Positions 40,673-48,912 of a stretch of DNA of 64,000 nucleotides are shown here, in pieces. How positions within the stretch are numbered: position 1 is the stretch's first letter; each line of letters opens with the position of its first letter. Source of the DNA: an uncultured Bacteroidales bacterium (lineage in GTDB: Bacteria; Bacteroidota; Bacteroidia; Bacteroidales; Muribaculaceae); the NCBI GenBank assembly GCA_900542185.1, contig UQMZ01000012.1:1-64000 (forward strand), read 5' to 3'. Both the position numbers and the translations under genes were made by a program. The notes beneath the pieces were generated by a model. It saw only the letters and a program-made list of their open reading frames with translations, made no database searches and was not told the origin of the DNA.

Positions 40673-41458
40673 ATGAAATTATATCAGATTATCGGGAAAG
40701 TCAAGTTTGATGATGTTTTCAACGACATTGTAAGTCACATACCGGAAGTGGCAGATAAGAAAGACCAATTTTCGCTGGCCTTTGAGACCTTGCATTCCAT
40801 AGAACCGCGCAAAGATGGATGTGTCGAGATACAGGTAAATGATAAAGACTACTTAGGTAAGGGAGTTCACGATATATGGGTCAATGCTCCCGATTTCAAT
40901 ACCAATATGTGGGAAAGTCTTGCAGCTGCATTTATAAACAGATGCCGAATCTTCGAGAGCATTAAAGGTCATGAAAAAATAACGGATGAGCAGGTTGTAG
41001 CCGATTTACTATGGCATCTGGTGGCGAATGGCTACCCAGAAGAGTCGCCGGCTCTTACAGGTTATATATTCAATAACTGCCGCTGGCCTGACACCACTAA
41101 GTCGGAGCGGATCGAGGAAATCTGCAGTTATATAGACATTCACAAGGTATTAGGAATCAGTCACGAAGATGTCCGTAAATATCAGAATGCTAAGAATATA
41201 TCATGGATTGGCGACATGACGTCATATTCGTTGCCGAAAGATAATGCAGCTTACGATCTGAATTGTTGTATGGATGACTTCATGTGGTTCAATGAGGAGA
41301 CGAAGACCTACGTCATAATCTCGTCATCTTCGGGATATGAAAGTGAAGTGCATAAAATAGAGGAATTTGTCAACAGCATGATGCGAAATCCGACCATCCT
41401 GTACGGCACTCCCAAACTCCCCGGCATCGAGGTGATGGCAGTATTCATCACGGAATGA
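40673..41458 (+). CDS. Hypothetical protein, paralogue of the 39733 gene
   Basis: A 261-residue soluble protein. The N-terminal half matches the previous gene in order (KLYQIIGKVKFDDVF near residue 2, LHSIEPRKDG, ADLLWHLVANGYPEESP near residue 110). The C-terminal part has an acidic, aromatic DFMWFNEETKTYVIIS strand. No signal or membrane segment is seen. A short AAAGTTATAAAGTAAAG leader precedes the start. It is followed by palindromic element copy 2. Function unknown. Confidence 0.6.
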   Translation: MKLYQIIGKVKFDDVFNDIVSHIPEVADKKDQFSLAFETLHSIEPRKDGCVEIQVNDKDYLGKGVHDIWVNAPDFNTNMWESLAAAFINRCRIFESIKGHEKITDEQVVADLLWHLVANGYPEESPALTGYIFNNCRWPDTTKSERIEEICSYIDIHKVLGISHEDVRKYQNAKNISWIGDMTSYSLPKDNAAYDLNCCMDDFMWFNEETKTYVIISSSSGYESEVHKIEEFVNSMMRNPTILYGTPKLPGIEVMAVFITE

Positions 41459-41496
41459 TGAGATAGTGAATAGTGATGAGTGCCGAGTGATGAGTG

Positions 41497-41613
41497 ATAG
41501 TAGTGCAGGCTGTCCCCAGCCGCACATAAACACGGACAAAAATCCTTATGAGAAAAATTATCAATAGGCATTTATCCGTTTCTGTGCGCGGCTGGGACAG
41601 CCCACGCTACTAT
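41497..41613. repeat. Palindromic dispersed element, copy 2
   Basis: A 117-base copy that differs from copy 1 (33398-33515) at only a handful of positions and has the same orientation. It is also preceded by GATGAGTGATA-type microrepeats, so the two were probably duplicated with their flanks. It sits between the hypothetical gene and prfH. Confidence 0.82.
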
Positions 41614-41717
41614 TTGACAGGATGATCAGTTAGTGATATGCTTTCGGACAGCATGACGGATGTTATAGAACAAAATCAGTTTCAGCATGTCTCATTGTGT
41701 TGATACAGGCGAGCGTT

Positions 41718-42323
41718 TTATAGCGGGCCGGAAAATTTTTTCACAGGATTGCCACGCTCAAGCGAGTCATGATTGCTCCATTGGGCCGATTTTGAGGCTG
41801 CCTTGGCATCGTCATTCTGGCGGCGCAGTTTCAGCATGAGCCGTTCATGAGCCAGAACTTTATTTTGATTCTGGGATCTTTGATCGGAACATCTGACAGA
41901 GATTCCAGTGGGTTTGTGAATAGCACGGACGGTGGTCTCCACCTTGTTGACATTCTGACCTCCTTTGCCGCCGGAGCGACAGGTCTCATAGATGATGTCC
42001 GCATCGTTGATACGAGGGAGTTCTACTTCGTCAAAGAAGTTGACACCGACAAACCAGTTGCTGCGCTTATGACCGGGACGATAAGGATTGCGAGTGGAAC
42101 GCCACAGGATGGTGCCTTGCCATGCTTCGATAACGGATTGCGGGATGTCGGTGGAAGATGCGAGTGTCAGCGACATATAGCAATTCTCAACATGATTGTT
42201 AGGCTCACTGTCCGTAAGCTGCAAACCGGGAATAGCTTTAAGCATTTCCCGAGCGACAAGCGTCACTGCCCGGGCACACTCTACAGGCCCACGACCTGCT
42301 GTGATCTGTATGTATCTCTTCAT
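41718..42323 (-). CDS. prfH: Peptide chain release factor H (RF-H)
   Basis: A 201-residue release-factor paralogue with the peptidyl-hydrolysis motif SGGKGGQNVNKVET (GGQ, near residue 120) but without the stop-codon-recognition domain of RF1/RF2. In the established rtcB2-prfH pair, RF-H frees nascent peptide from ribosomes whose 16S rRNA has been cut in the decoding centre, and RtcB2 then reseals the RNA. The start overlaps the rtcB2 stop by four bases (ATGA), so the two are translated together in the order rtcB2-prfH. Confidence 0.93.
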   Translation of the reverse strand: MKRYIQITAGRGPVECARAVTLVAREMLKAIPGLQLTDSEPNNHVENCYMSLTLASSTDIPQSVIEAWQGTILWRSTRNPYRPGHKRSNWFVGVNFFDEVELPRINDADIIYETCRSGGKGGQNVNKVETTVRAIHKPTGISVRCSDQRSQNQNKVLAHERLMLKLRRQNDDAKAASKSAQWSNHDSLERGNPVKKFSGPL

Positions 42324-43519
42324 TGTCCGTGGTCTTTTATGTTTAGTTTAGGTTTGATTATGGAAACTACATCAACCGTTGGCTTGATGAGTTCCAGTAT
42401 TTCGTCCATAGGTTTATAGGCCATCGGTGATTCATCGAGCGTACCTTCGCACACCGATGTCGAGAAAATGCCAGACATGCTCTGCCTAAAATCTTTCAGA
42501 TCAATCTGTTTTTTCGCCTGAGCCCGACTCATGATGCGTCCTGCGCCATGGGGCGCCGTATCGAGCCATTGGACATTGCCTTTACCGATGCAAATTGCTA
42601 TGCCATCGCGCATATTGAACGGAATGGCAACCTTCCGACCCTCGGAAGCGTCAATGGCACCCTTGCGGAGCATAGGTCGCTCGTCTGTGACTGAGATGTA
42701 GTTGTGTATCGTGAATATGGACTCCAAACACTTGGCTTTGCATAACTTTCTGAAGATTGTGAAGATGCGATCTCTGATAATATGATGATTATACAGAGCG
42801 TATGCCTGTGCGATAATCATGTCGGAAAGATAGCCGTTGAGTGCATCGCCCCACAGGAAACCGATGTACCGGGCGCGTTTGGGATTTTGTGCTATGTTGT
42901 GCCAATGGTTGGCCACTTTAACGCCAAGATTGCGCGAGCCACAATGTATGGTCAGCCAGCCGTCGCCGGTTTCAGTATCCTCCCCATATTCGATAAAGTG
43001 GTTGCCACCGCCGAGAGTGCCGATGCTCTTGTAGAAGATACCTTCCTGAAGCTTGATGCGGCGGCAGAAACCGGTGATGAATCGGGCGTCCATACGAGGT
43101 GCCTCGTTAATCATATCGGGAGCGGCGGAACGTGCCCGCTGATATTGCGAGTTCAGGAAGCGAAACAGTTCCTTATCGTTGAGGGAGTTTTTCGCACAAA
43201 TCTCGTTGCCGGTCGGTATAGCCTCGCGGATGCGGTGATCCAGCAACTCGAAGAGTTCCGGAGCCACAGGAACGGAAAGACGGTGCATCGAAATGGTGCA
43301 GCCGATATCGACCCCCACGTGATCGGGATTGACATAAGGACCGATAGGGTAGGCCGTGCCGACGTTGCAGTAATTGCCCGCGTGAACGTCGGGCATCTGT
43401 ACGATGGGAATGTCAACCATGGCCGGATGATCGCAAAGTTGTGTCACCCATTCCAGGGCCGACTCTTCTATGTTATCGGTGAATACCTCAGCCGATGTAG
43501 TCTTACCAGTAATTATCAT
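42320..43519 (-). CDS. rtcB2: RtcB2-type RNA ligase (RNA repair)
   Basis: A 399-residue Mn2+/GTP-dependent RNA ligase that joins 2',3'-cyclic-phosphate or 3'-phosphate to 5'-OH ends. The RtcB active site is complete: PDVHAGNYC, GVDIGC (metal Cys), GGGNHFIEYG, HCGSRNLG and the guanylylated His in APHGAGRIMSR (near residue 330). Pairing with prfH marks the rtcB2 class thought to repair ribosomes cleaved by colicin-E3-like toxins. It diverges from a WYL regulator gene, and an inverted-repeat operator lies in the shared region. Confidence 0.93.
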   Translation of the reverse strand: MIITGKTTSAEVFTDNIEESALEWVTQLCDHPAMVDIPIVQMPDVHAGNYCNVGTAYPIGPYVNPDHVGVDIGCTISMHRLSVPVAPELFELLDHRIREAIPTGNEICAKNSLNDKELFRFLNSQYQRARSAAPDMINEAPRMDARFITGFCRRIKLQEGIFYKSIGTLGGGNHFIEYGEDTETGDGWLTIHCGSRNLGVKVANHWHNIAQNPKRARYIGFLWGDALNGYLSDMIIAQAYALYNHHIIRDRIFTIFRKLCKAKCLESIFTIHNYISVTDERPMLRKGAIDASEGRKVAIPFNMRDGIAICIGKGNVQWLDTAPHGAGRIMSRAQAKKQIDLKDFRQSMSGIFSTSVCEGTLDESPMAYKPMDEILELIKPTVDVVSIIKPKLNIKDHGQ

Positions 43520-43585
43520 ATATTAATGTGTATATTAAGTTTGAAAATCCGGGAAATGGTTTCAAGATGCAAAATTGAGGGTGGG

Positions 43586-43629
43586 GTGCGCAATTGATTT
43601 GCGCACTTTGAGAAAATATGATATATTTG
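43586..43629 (+). promoter_or_regulatory. WYL promoter with shared rtcB operator
   Basis: The operator is GTGCGCAA-TTGAT-TTGCGCAC (43586-43606), an 8-bp inverted repeat. It overlaps the -33 TTTG (43598-43601) of a promoter whose -7 box is TATATTTG (43622-43629), spacer 20. It lies between the divergent rtcB2 and WYL genes. The same TGCGCAA-N5-TTGCGCA occurs upstream of the second rtcB. Confidence 0.78.
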
Positions 43630-43644
43630 CAAAAAACTTACGAT

Positions 43645-44667
43645 ATGCCGCTGAACCGAGCCACTTTAATCAGGATTTCCACCATAGACAAATGTCTGCA
43701 GAACCATTACCGACGCTGGACCATCGATGACCTGATGGACGCGTGTACCGACGCACTTGCCGAATATGAGGGGAGAAACAACCCCGTCAGCCGCAGAACG
43801 TTTCAGAACGACCTGAAGCTGATGCGTAGCGACCGTCTTGGGTATAACGCACCGATTGTGGTACGTCAGAACAAATATTATGAGTACGAAGATCCAGACT
43901 ACAGCATAACGCACCTGCCGCTGAATGACGAAGGGCTCGATGCATTAAACTCGGCCCTGGACATACTGCGACAGTTGCAAGGTTTTCCGCAGCTTGCATC
44001 GTCGATAGACACCATCAGCAAGCTCAACGAGCAGATATCGCGCCAGACCGGCTCGACTGCTCCTGCTATGGACATGGAGCATGTGGCGGGATACAGAGGC
44101 GCGCAATATATCGGCGTAATATACGATGCCGTAAGAAAGCAACAACCCCTGAAAATCGAATACCAGTCGTTTAAAGCCCGTAAGTCGGAATCGTATGTGG
44201 TATATCCATATCTTCTGAAAGAATACCGCAACCGCTGGTTCCTGATATGCGAGAAGTCGACCAACCGAACACCACAGGTAAACATCTTTGCACTGGACAG
44301 GATTCATTCCGTTGAGCATGACAAGGAACACAAATTCATGAAGTGCGTCGACTTTGACCCGGAACATTTCTTTGACGACACAATCGGTGTCACGAAGCAG
44401 ATAGGTGACAAGGCACGGAGGGTGGTGATCAGGATAGACCGACAGCAGGCACCCTACGTCGAATCAAAACCATTCCACAAGTCGCAGAAAGTAGAGCAGC
44501 GGTTCAAGGACGGCAGTATACAGCTGTCATTGAAGGTGGTGATAAATAACGAATTGGAGCGTCTCATCCTTGGCTATGGCGGCTATGCCGAAGTGATAGC
44601 CCCTCCGGAGTTTCGGGAGCGTGTCGCTAAAAGCGTACGCATAGCCGCTGGGCATTATAAGGAATAG
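43645..44667 (+). CDS. WYL-domain transcriptional regulator 1
   Basis: A 340-residue regulator. An N-terminal winged helix (WTIDDLMDACTDAL, NNPVSRRTFQNDLKLMR) is followed by a WYL domain around residues 165-235 (IEYQSFKARKSESYVVYPYLLKEYRNRWFLICE) and a C-terminal WCX extension. WYL proteins sense nucleic-acid ligands and control defence and repair genes. The start is MPLNRATL at 43645; a frame from 43618 would begin upstream of the predicted transcription start. It is divergent from rtcB2 and probably binds the inverted repeat between them. Confidence 0.9.
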   Translation: MPLNRATLIRISTIDKCLQNHYRRWTIDDLMDACTDALAEYEGRNNPVSRRTFQNDLKLMRSDRLGYNAPIVVRQNKYYEYEDPDYSITHLPLNDEGLDALNSALDILRQLQGFPQLASSIDTISKLNEQISRQTGSTAPAMDMEHVAGYRGAQYIGVIYDAVRKQQPLKIEYQSFKARKSESYVVYPYLLKEYRNRWFLICEKSTNRTPQVNIFALDRIHSVEHDKEHKFMKCVDFDPEHFFDDTIGVTKQIGDKARRVVIRIDRQQAPYVESKPFHKSQKVEQRFKDGSIQLSLKVVINNELERLILGYGGYAEVIAPPEFRERVAKSVRIAAGHYKE

Positions 44668-44670
44668 TTT

Positions 44671-45510
44671 TCAGATTTGGATTGGTGATGCCATCCCCGA
44701 TTCAAGAAGCAAGCGATTGCCACCGTTGATTTCCGAATACGAGGGAAATTCAACTGCAAGAGATAGCTTATTGTATTTTCGGGCAAAACGCATGGTATGC
44801 ATCGAACCGCTGTGCTCCGGACACTGTGCCAATATCACACTGTGCGAAAGAGCTGCCTGAAGTCGGTTGCGGGCCACAAGTTTTGTCGGATTAGCTTTCG
44901 TGCCAACAAATTGCTCTGACATCAGAAGACCATTGCTGGAGAAGATTCTGTCTTGCAGCTTTTTGTTTTCCCGTGGATGGGTAATGTCCAGTCCGGATGC
45001 AACAATGGCTATGGTCTCACCTCCGGCGTCAAGACATCCATGGTGAGCGGCTGTGTCGCACCCAAGCGCAAGTCCGCTAACCACAACTGATCCATTGACG
45101 GCATATCGTTTGCCGAGCGAATAAGCCGCATCAACGCCAATCTTGTCAGCGGCTCGCGCTCCTATTATAGCAACGGCATTATCTCGTTTTAAGAGACTGA
45201 CATTCCCCAAAAGATGTATTAGCGGAGGTGCATCGTTACCGATTGCGATTAAAGCTGAAGGATAGTTCTCATCCTGAATTGAATATGTTATAATTCCAAG
45301 TTTTTCCTGACGGTCGAATAAACGCTCTGCTTTTTCAAGCCACTCGTCAAATAGATGTCGGTTTGAATAATACAATTCATCGAATTCGTCAAGACGCATC
45401 TCCCTTATCCGCATTGCGTCCAGTCCGGTCCATGCAAGGCATTGTATCTCCTCAATGGTAAGATTGTCGTCACTCATAATATTATTCTTTGATACGGTTT
45501 TATTTGGCAT
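44671..45510 (-). CDS. DprA/Smf-like DNA-processing protein
   Basis: A 279-residue protein with the DprA Rossmann-like core: AVAIIGARAADKIGVDAAYSLG, VSGLALGCDTAAHHGCLDAGG, IAIVASGLD and HPRENKKLQDRI. It has an N-terminal helical domain and no clear C-terminal winged helix. Canonical DprA loads RecA on incoming ssDNA. Variants beside WYL regulators occur in defence contexts, so a role against foreign DNA is plausible. The start at 45510 overlaps the end of the upstream WYL gene by 11 bases. It ends four bases from the convergent WYL 1 gene. Confidence 0.85.
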   Translation of the reverse strand: MPNKTVSKNNIMSDDNLTIEEIQCLAWTGLDAMRIREMRLDEFDELYYSNRHLFDEWLEKAERLFDRQEKLGIITYSIQDENYPSALIAIGNDAPPLIHLLGNVSLLKRDNAVAIIGARAADKIGVDAAYSLGKRYAVNGSVVVSGLALGCDTAAHHGCLDAGGETIAIVASGLDITHPRENKKLQDRIFSSNGLLMSEQFVGTKANPTKLVARNRLQAALSHSVILAQCPEHSGSMHTMRFARKYNKLSLAVEFPSYSEINGGNRLLLESGMASPIQI

Positions 45511-46411
45511 TATTGTAAAGGTCCGACATTCTAGATATGATTGAAGATATTTCATTACGCAGGGATTCCGGCTCTATTACTTCAAGCTGATTTCGGTGAA
45601 GAAGAAGTTCCTGAATGAAATCAAATGTCGGTACCAGCCTTAGCGAAAAATCCGTGTGCCCGTCTTTTGACTCCAGTTCTTTCTGACTGTGATGTATGGG
45701 CAATGAACGGAGATAACCTGGCAATTCCGCGTATGTGCGGATCTTGATATTTTCTACGTTTTGTTCAATTCCAGCAATGATACCAAAGTAATTTTGGAAA
45801 TATTCAGCAGCCACGAAGTCTTTTGGATAATTAAAAGTCTTATCAGAAACTGTCAGATTCATGACACGATCAAGCGAGAATATGCGCTTACTATCGTTGT
45901 CTAAGAGTGTGAGTACATACCATCTGCGCTTGAATAGTTTAACGCATAGTGGTTTGACCCTTCCGGAGAATTTGATTCCGACAAAGTTCTCATATTCTAT
46001 TTCCATCTCTTTGTTATGCTGTAATGCGTGAAGAACAGACTCAAGCCATTCTCGTCCGGAGGGTATTTCCTCCAAAAGAATCTTATCGGAGATAGCGCTG
46101 TTACCGAGGAGCAACTCACCGAGAGAAAAACTGTCGAGAGCCCATTTAGTCAACGAGTTTTCCTCTATAGCTTCCGGATTTACGATACTGTATAAGTTCA
46201 GTCCTCTTCCTCTGCGGCACTCTATCAGGATGCCGAAATGACGCGCCACAGCCTGGCAATGATTGTAGAATGTCCTCTGTGTCAGTTTGGAGCCATTGTC
46301 GTTTGTAGGAGATGAATCCCATTTTGCGGAGATTTCCTCGAATGTCAATTCTCCGTTTCGTTTCAGCGTATCTATGAGCCATAGATAGCGTTTGAGCAGC
46401 AGTTCAACCAT
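45500..46411 (-). CDS. WYL-domain transcriptional regulator 2
   Basis: A 303-residue regulator. An N-terminal HTH (TFEEISAKWDSSPTND, LTQRTFYNHCQAVARHF) is followed by a WYL domain (MEIEYENFVGIKFSGRVKP, LFKRRWYVLTLLD) and a WCX-like tail. It is in an operon with the DprA-like gene (overlapping stop and start), suggesting it controls that gene. It is closely related to the broken WYL gene at 53159 and shares its HTH type with the 32538 protein. Confidence 0.9.
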   Translation of the reverse strand: MVELLLKRYLWLIDTLKRNGELTFEEISAKWDSSPTNDNGSKLTQRTFYNHCQAVARHFGILIECRRGRGLNLYSIVNPEAIEENSLTKWALDSFSLGELLLGNSAISDKILLEEIPSGREWLESVLHALQHNKEMEIEYENFVGIKFSGRVKPLCVKLFKRRWYVLTLLDNDSKRIFSLDRVMNLTVSDKTFNYPKDFVAAEYFQNYFGIIAGIEQNVENIKIRTYAELPGYLRSLPIHHSQKELESKDGHTDFSLRLVPTFDFIQELLLHRNQLEVIEPESLRNEISSIISRMSDLYNNAK

Positions 46412-46421
46412 TGAAGTCGTA

Positions 46422-46606
46422 TAAACTAATTTACGTTTAATAAAAATCTAAAGAAGTATAAACTTTATGATGATCTTTATTCATCTTTTGGGTGTATTTC
46501 TCCGCTATCATCGGTACCGACCGTTAGGTCGCTACCTCTTCAATCGAACAAATCCCCTCCAAAATCTTAATAAATCTTATCATAAAAATCAGTTTAAACA
46601 ACTTCA
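46422..46606 (-). repeat. Dispersed repeat, decayed copy of the 60.9 kb small gene
   Basis: About 185 bases that match 60908-61095, best at the two ends. On the minus strand the reading frame starts MIRFIKILEGICSIEEVAT and then hits a stop, whereas the copy at 60912 is open for 52 codons. The promoter part of the other copy is missing here because the element abuts the end of the 46594 gene. Confidence 0.7.
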
Positions 46607-47064
46607 TTGATAATTTCCTCCACTATTTGTTTAATGGTGAATAATGCGAGATTATCATCTTGCGAGAACCACATCGCGTGAGGAAAAACGGACTGGAACC
46701 GTTCATAATCTTGCTCATGCATGACATCAAAGAACCCGTAAGTGTTCTCCCGGTCAAATTCAGTGACGTTATTAAGGTGTTCGTAGCTGACTTTGGGGTT
46801 CAGCAACACTTTCCTTTGTCGTCTTATGCCCAATGCTACCGTCGCACACTTTCCGACCGCAATAACCCAATCCGGATGTTTGGCACTTACTTCCTGAGGG
46901 ATGAATGTTTCAAGTTCTTTACCATAGAGCTTGTCGTTATTATACATCTCACCGAGTGAAGCGCACTCAATCTCAATGAAGATTTCATTCATCATGAATT
47001 CGTTCTGCTCCTCAAGTGTAGGATTCTTGATTGAAAATGGTTTGAGAAACACTAAATTTTTCAT
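46594..47064 (-). CDS. Hypothetical protein under the 20-base box
   Basis: A 156-residue soluble protein that I cannot assign. The centre (HPDWVIAVGKCATVALGIR, KVLLNPKVS) has the feel of an alpha/beta-hydrolase or YqiA-like core, but the nucleophile elbow is not convincing. Its C-terminus overlaps the dispersed repeat copy. The promoter upstream carries a TAACTTTG -7 box and a 20-base box shared with three neighbouring genes, so it belongs to the same regulon. Confidence 0.6.
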   Translation of the reverse strand: MKNLVFLKPFSIKNPTLEEQNEFMMNEIFIEIECASLGEMYNNDKLYGKELETFIPQEVSAKHPDWVIAVGKCATVALGIRRQRKVLLNPKVSYEHLNNVTEFDRENTYGFFDVMHEQDYERFQSVFPHAMWFSQDDNLALFTIKQIVEEIINEVV

Positions 47065-47084
47065 GTCAATTTGTTTTTACACTG

Positions 47085-47124
47085 CAAAGTTAGTACTTTA
47101 ATCGGAAATATAATTACCGATTAA
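47085..47124 (-). promoter_or_regulatory. Promoter with shared 20-base box, site A
   Basis: -7 box TAACTTTG (47085-47092), 11 bases, then GGAAATATAATTACCGATTA (47104-47123). Here the region is also a perfect TTAATCGG/CCGATTAA inverted repeat (47098-47124). Confidence 0.7.
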
Positions 47125-47181
47125 AAAGAAAGTTAAAAAAAACGGCAAAATTTCTTCTGCCGAATTAGATTGAACCGTGAA

Positions 47182-47385
47182 TCAAAGTTTTTCAACTGTG
47201 AAATAACCGGTTGAAACTGAAATGCCCTTGATCTCGATTCCGTGCTGATTCTTGAAAGCTTCAAGAATGGTCTTGATTTGAGGTAGGGAAGTGGATTTCT
47301 CCACACACTGCACACTCATACCTTTGGCAATGCCTTTACTGCCGCCGATGTTCTGCTTAGCTGTTACTTTAAATGCGTATGGCAT
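47182..47385 (-). CDS. Small 'VTAK' family protein C
   Basis: A 67-residue protein of unknown function. It has the pattern of the island proteins at 33638 and 33936: FKVTAKQ at the start, KGMSVQCVE in the middle, and an ILEAFKNQHGIEI helix-turn. It has its own promoter with the 20-base box (site B). Its recurrence in two separate clusters suggests an accessory partner that moves with such loci. Confidence 0.75.
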   Translation of the reverse strand: MPYAFKVTAKQNIGGSKGIAKGMSVQCVEKSTSLPQIKTILEAFKNQHGIEIKGISVSTGYFTVEKL

Positions 47386-47408
47386 AGTTTTAAGTTTTAG
47401 TTCACCGG

Positions 47409-47447
47409 CAAAGATAGGCCTTAAAGAGGTAACATTCGTTCCGATTA
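47409..47447 (-). promoter_or_regulatory. Promoter with shared 20-base box, site B
   Basis: -7 box TATCTTTG (47409-47416), 11 bases, then GGTAACATTCGTTCCGATTA (47428-47447). Confidence 0.72.
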
Positions 47448-47648
47448 ATGAATAGATTCTGAATTATCATTTGTTTTTTTGAAACGAAGTTCCAACTGTC
47501 TCATCCATTCAGCAACGAATTCATCATGAGATACAATCTCTCTGTCATTATACATTTCTTTGATGGATTTCCTGTTTTTGTGAGGTATATACTTGCTCTC
47601 AGTATTTTTACCTTTGCGAATCCTTGCATCTTTAATAGCTTTTTGCAT
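47445..47648 (-). CDS. Small basic hypothetical protein
   Basis: A 67-residue, highly charged protein (DARIRKGKNTESKYIPHKNRK, shortened here to its basic character; then EFVAEWMRQLELRFKK). It has no signal or membrane segment. It is not recognised; the Lys/Arg-rich N-terminus followed by a helix would suit nucleic-acid binding. It has its own promoter with the 20-base box (site C). Confidence 0.6.
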   Translation of the reverse strand: MQKAIKDARIRKGKNTESKYIPHKNRKSIKEMYNDREIVSHDEFVAEWMRQLELRFKKTNDNSESIH

Positions 47649-47672
47649 AATTCTATTGTTCTATTATATTTG

Positions 47673-47711
47673 CAAAGGTAATATCGAGAAGGGAAACATT
47701 CGTTCAGATTA
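47673..47711 (-). promoter_or_regulatory. Promoter with shared 20-base box, site C
   Basis: -7 box TACCTTTG (47673-47680), 11 bases, then GGAAACATTCGTTCAGATTA (47692-47711), overlapping the 3' end of the nuclease gene. Confidence 0.72.
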
Positions 47712-48882
47712 TGTGTTGAACTATATTATCGCAATCATTAATCACCATATTGATGACTTCAGATACAGTTGTAGTTTTAGGAATAGTTATATATTGGTAT
47801 AAAAACTCATTTCCATATTGATTATATCCGGAAGCTTTACCTTTTCTGTTTTTGTCTGGTCTGATTTCAAGGGGGAGTTTGGAATCATTAAAATTTTTAA
47901 AAGGGTTTGAATCCCCACCATTCGTCTTGAAAAACCATGACGTCAAAGCATAATTTGAAAAGTACGACCAGTTCGCTTCAGCACTCTGTTTATTACGAAG
48001 TTCTATGCAGTGTCGGTATTGATTCCCTTGAATTTGAACCAATAAAACTACATTCTCCTCCACTATTATTTTAGCTTCCAAAAGGCCTTGAGTTCTCGTC
48101 ATGCCCCAACCGATAAAAATGTTTTTGTCATGTGCGGAGTGCCCTTTTGTAAATATTTCTTCCCTGCTTGAACATTCTATAGCATCTATATGCAGTCGAT
48201 ACTTTAATGCATTTTTTAATTCGGCGAAAAGATTGCTGAAGCGATGTTTCTCCTGCAAGTCATTGATCCGTAAACTATAAAGATGTTCCTCAGGAATAAA
48301 CCTCTCATCCATTTTAATTTGCCATGAATTTTGAAGTTCATGAAGTGCAGAAACAAAATTCGCGTAATCCGATATTATGGCTGCATGATATGAGTTAAGG
48401 TTAAATTGATTGGATGAAATGCAATCATTAAGAATATTTCCTAACATCCCGTAATCCGTAATGCCCCACGATAATCCCAATATCTTATCTCTGTTGGGGA
48501 ACATCGTTGAAAGAGACAAAAGCAAATGCCTTGCATCAGTACTTATTTTGGAATACCCTTCTAATTGTGCATGGCTCGGAATGCTTTTAACCTTATTTTC
48601 AATTACTAACCAGACTTTGGCTGTTTTATGGTTCTCTTTACCATAAGTTACACATAAATCAAAATTGAGGTGTTCGCGAAGTACATCGAATTCCTCAGGC
48701 CACTCATTGAGCTGCGTTGTCCCCTCTGCACTATTATACAATTGTGTAATAATATATTGGAACATAGCAGGCGAAATGTGCCATATCCAATATAAAAAAT
48801 TGGAATGGAAAAGTTCTTTGGAACTCAATGACAACTGAAACATTGGTGATTCTTGCAACTTTACAAATAGCTTTGTATCCAT
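47704..48882 (-). CDS. PD-(D/E)XK nuclease-superfamily protein
   Basis: A 392-residue soluble protein. LSSKELFHSNFLYWI near the N-terminus and FDLCVTYG...VWLVIENKVKSIPSHAQLEGY (Asp near residue 75, E-x-K near 95) match the PD-(D/E)XK core of the PDDEXK_4-like group, where the Asp, the Glu-Asn-Lys and a following Gln-x-x-x-Y helix form the active site. The C-terminal 200 residues are not recognised. Such nucleases occur as restriction or defence effectors. It follows a small gene by 30 bases and is probably transcribed from site D. Confidence 0.8.
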   Translation of the reverse strand: MDTKLFVKLQESPMFQLSLSSKELFHSNFLYWIWHISPAMFQYIITQLYNSAEGTTQLNEWPEEFDVLREHLNFDLCVTYGKENHKTAKVWLVIENKVKSIPSHAQLEGYSKISTDARHLLLSLSTMFPNRDKILGLSWGITDYGMLGNILNDCISSNQFNLNSYHAAIISDYANFVSALHELQNSWQIKMDERFIPEEHLYSLRINDLQEKHRFSNLFAELKNALKYRLHIDAIECSSREEIFTKGHSAHDKNIFIGWGMTRTQGLLEAKIIVEENVVLLVQIQGNQYRHCIELRNKQSAEANWSYFSNYALTSWFFKTNGGDSNPFKNFNDSKLPLEIRPDKNRKGKASGYNQYGNEFLYQYITIPKTTTVSEVINMVINDCDNIVQHII

Positions 48883-48912
48883 TGTATTCCTTAATAATAG
48901 ATTTATAAATCT

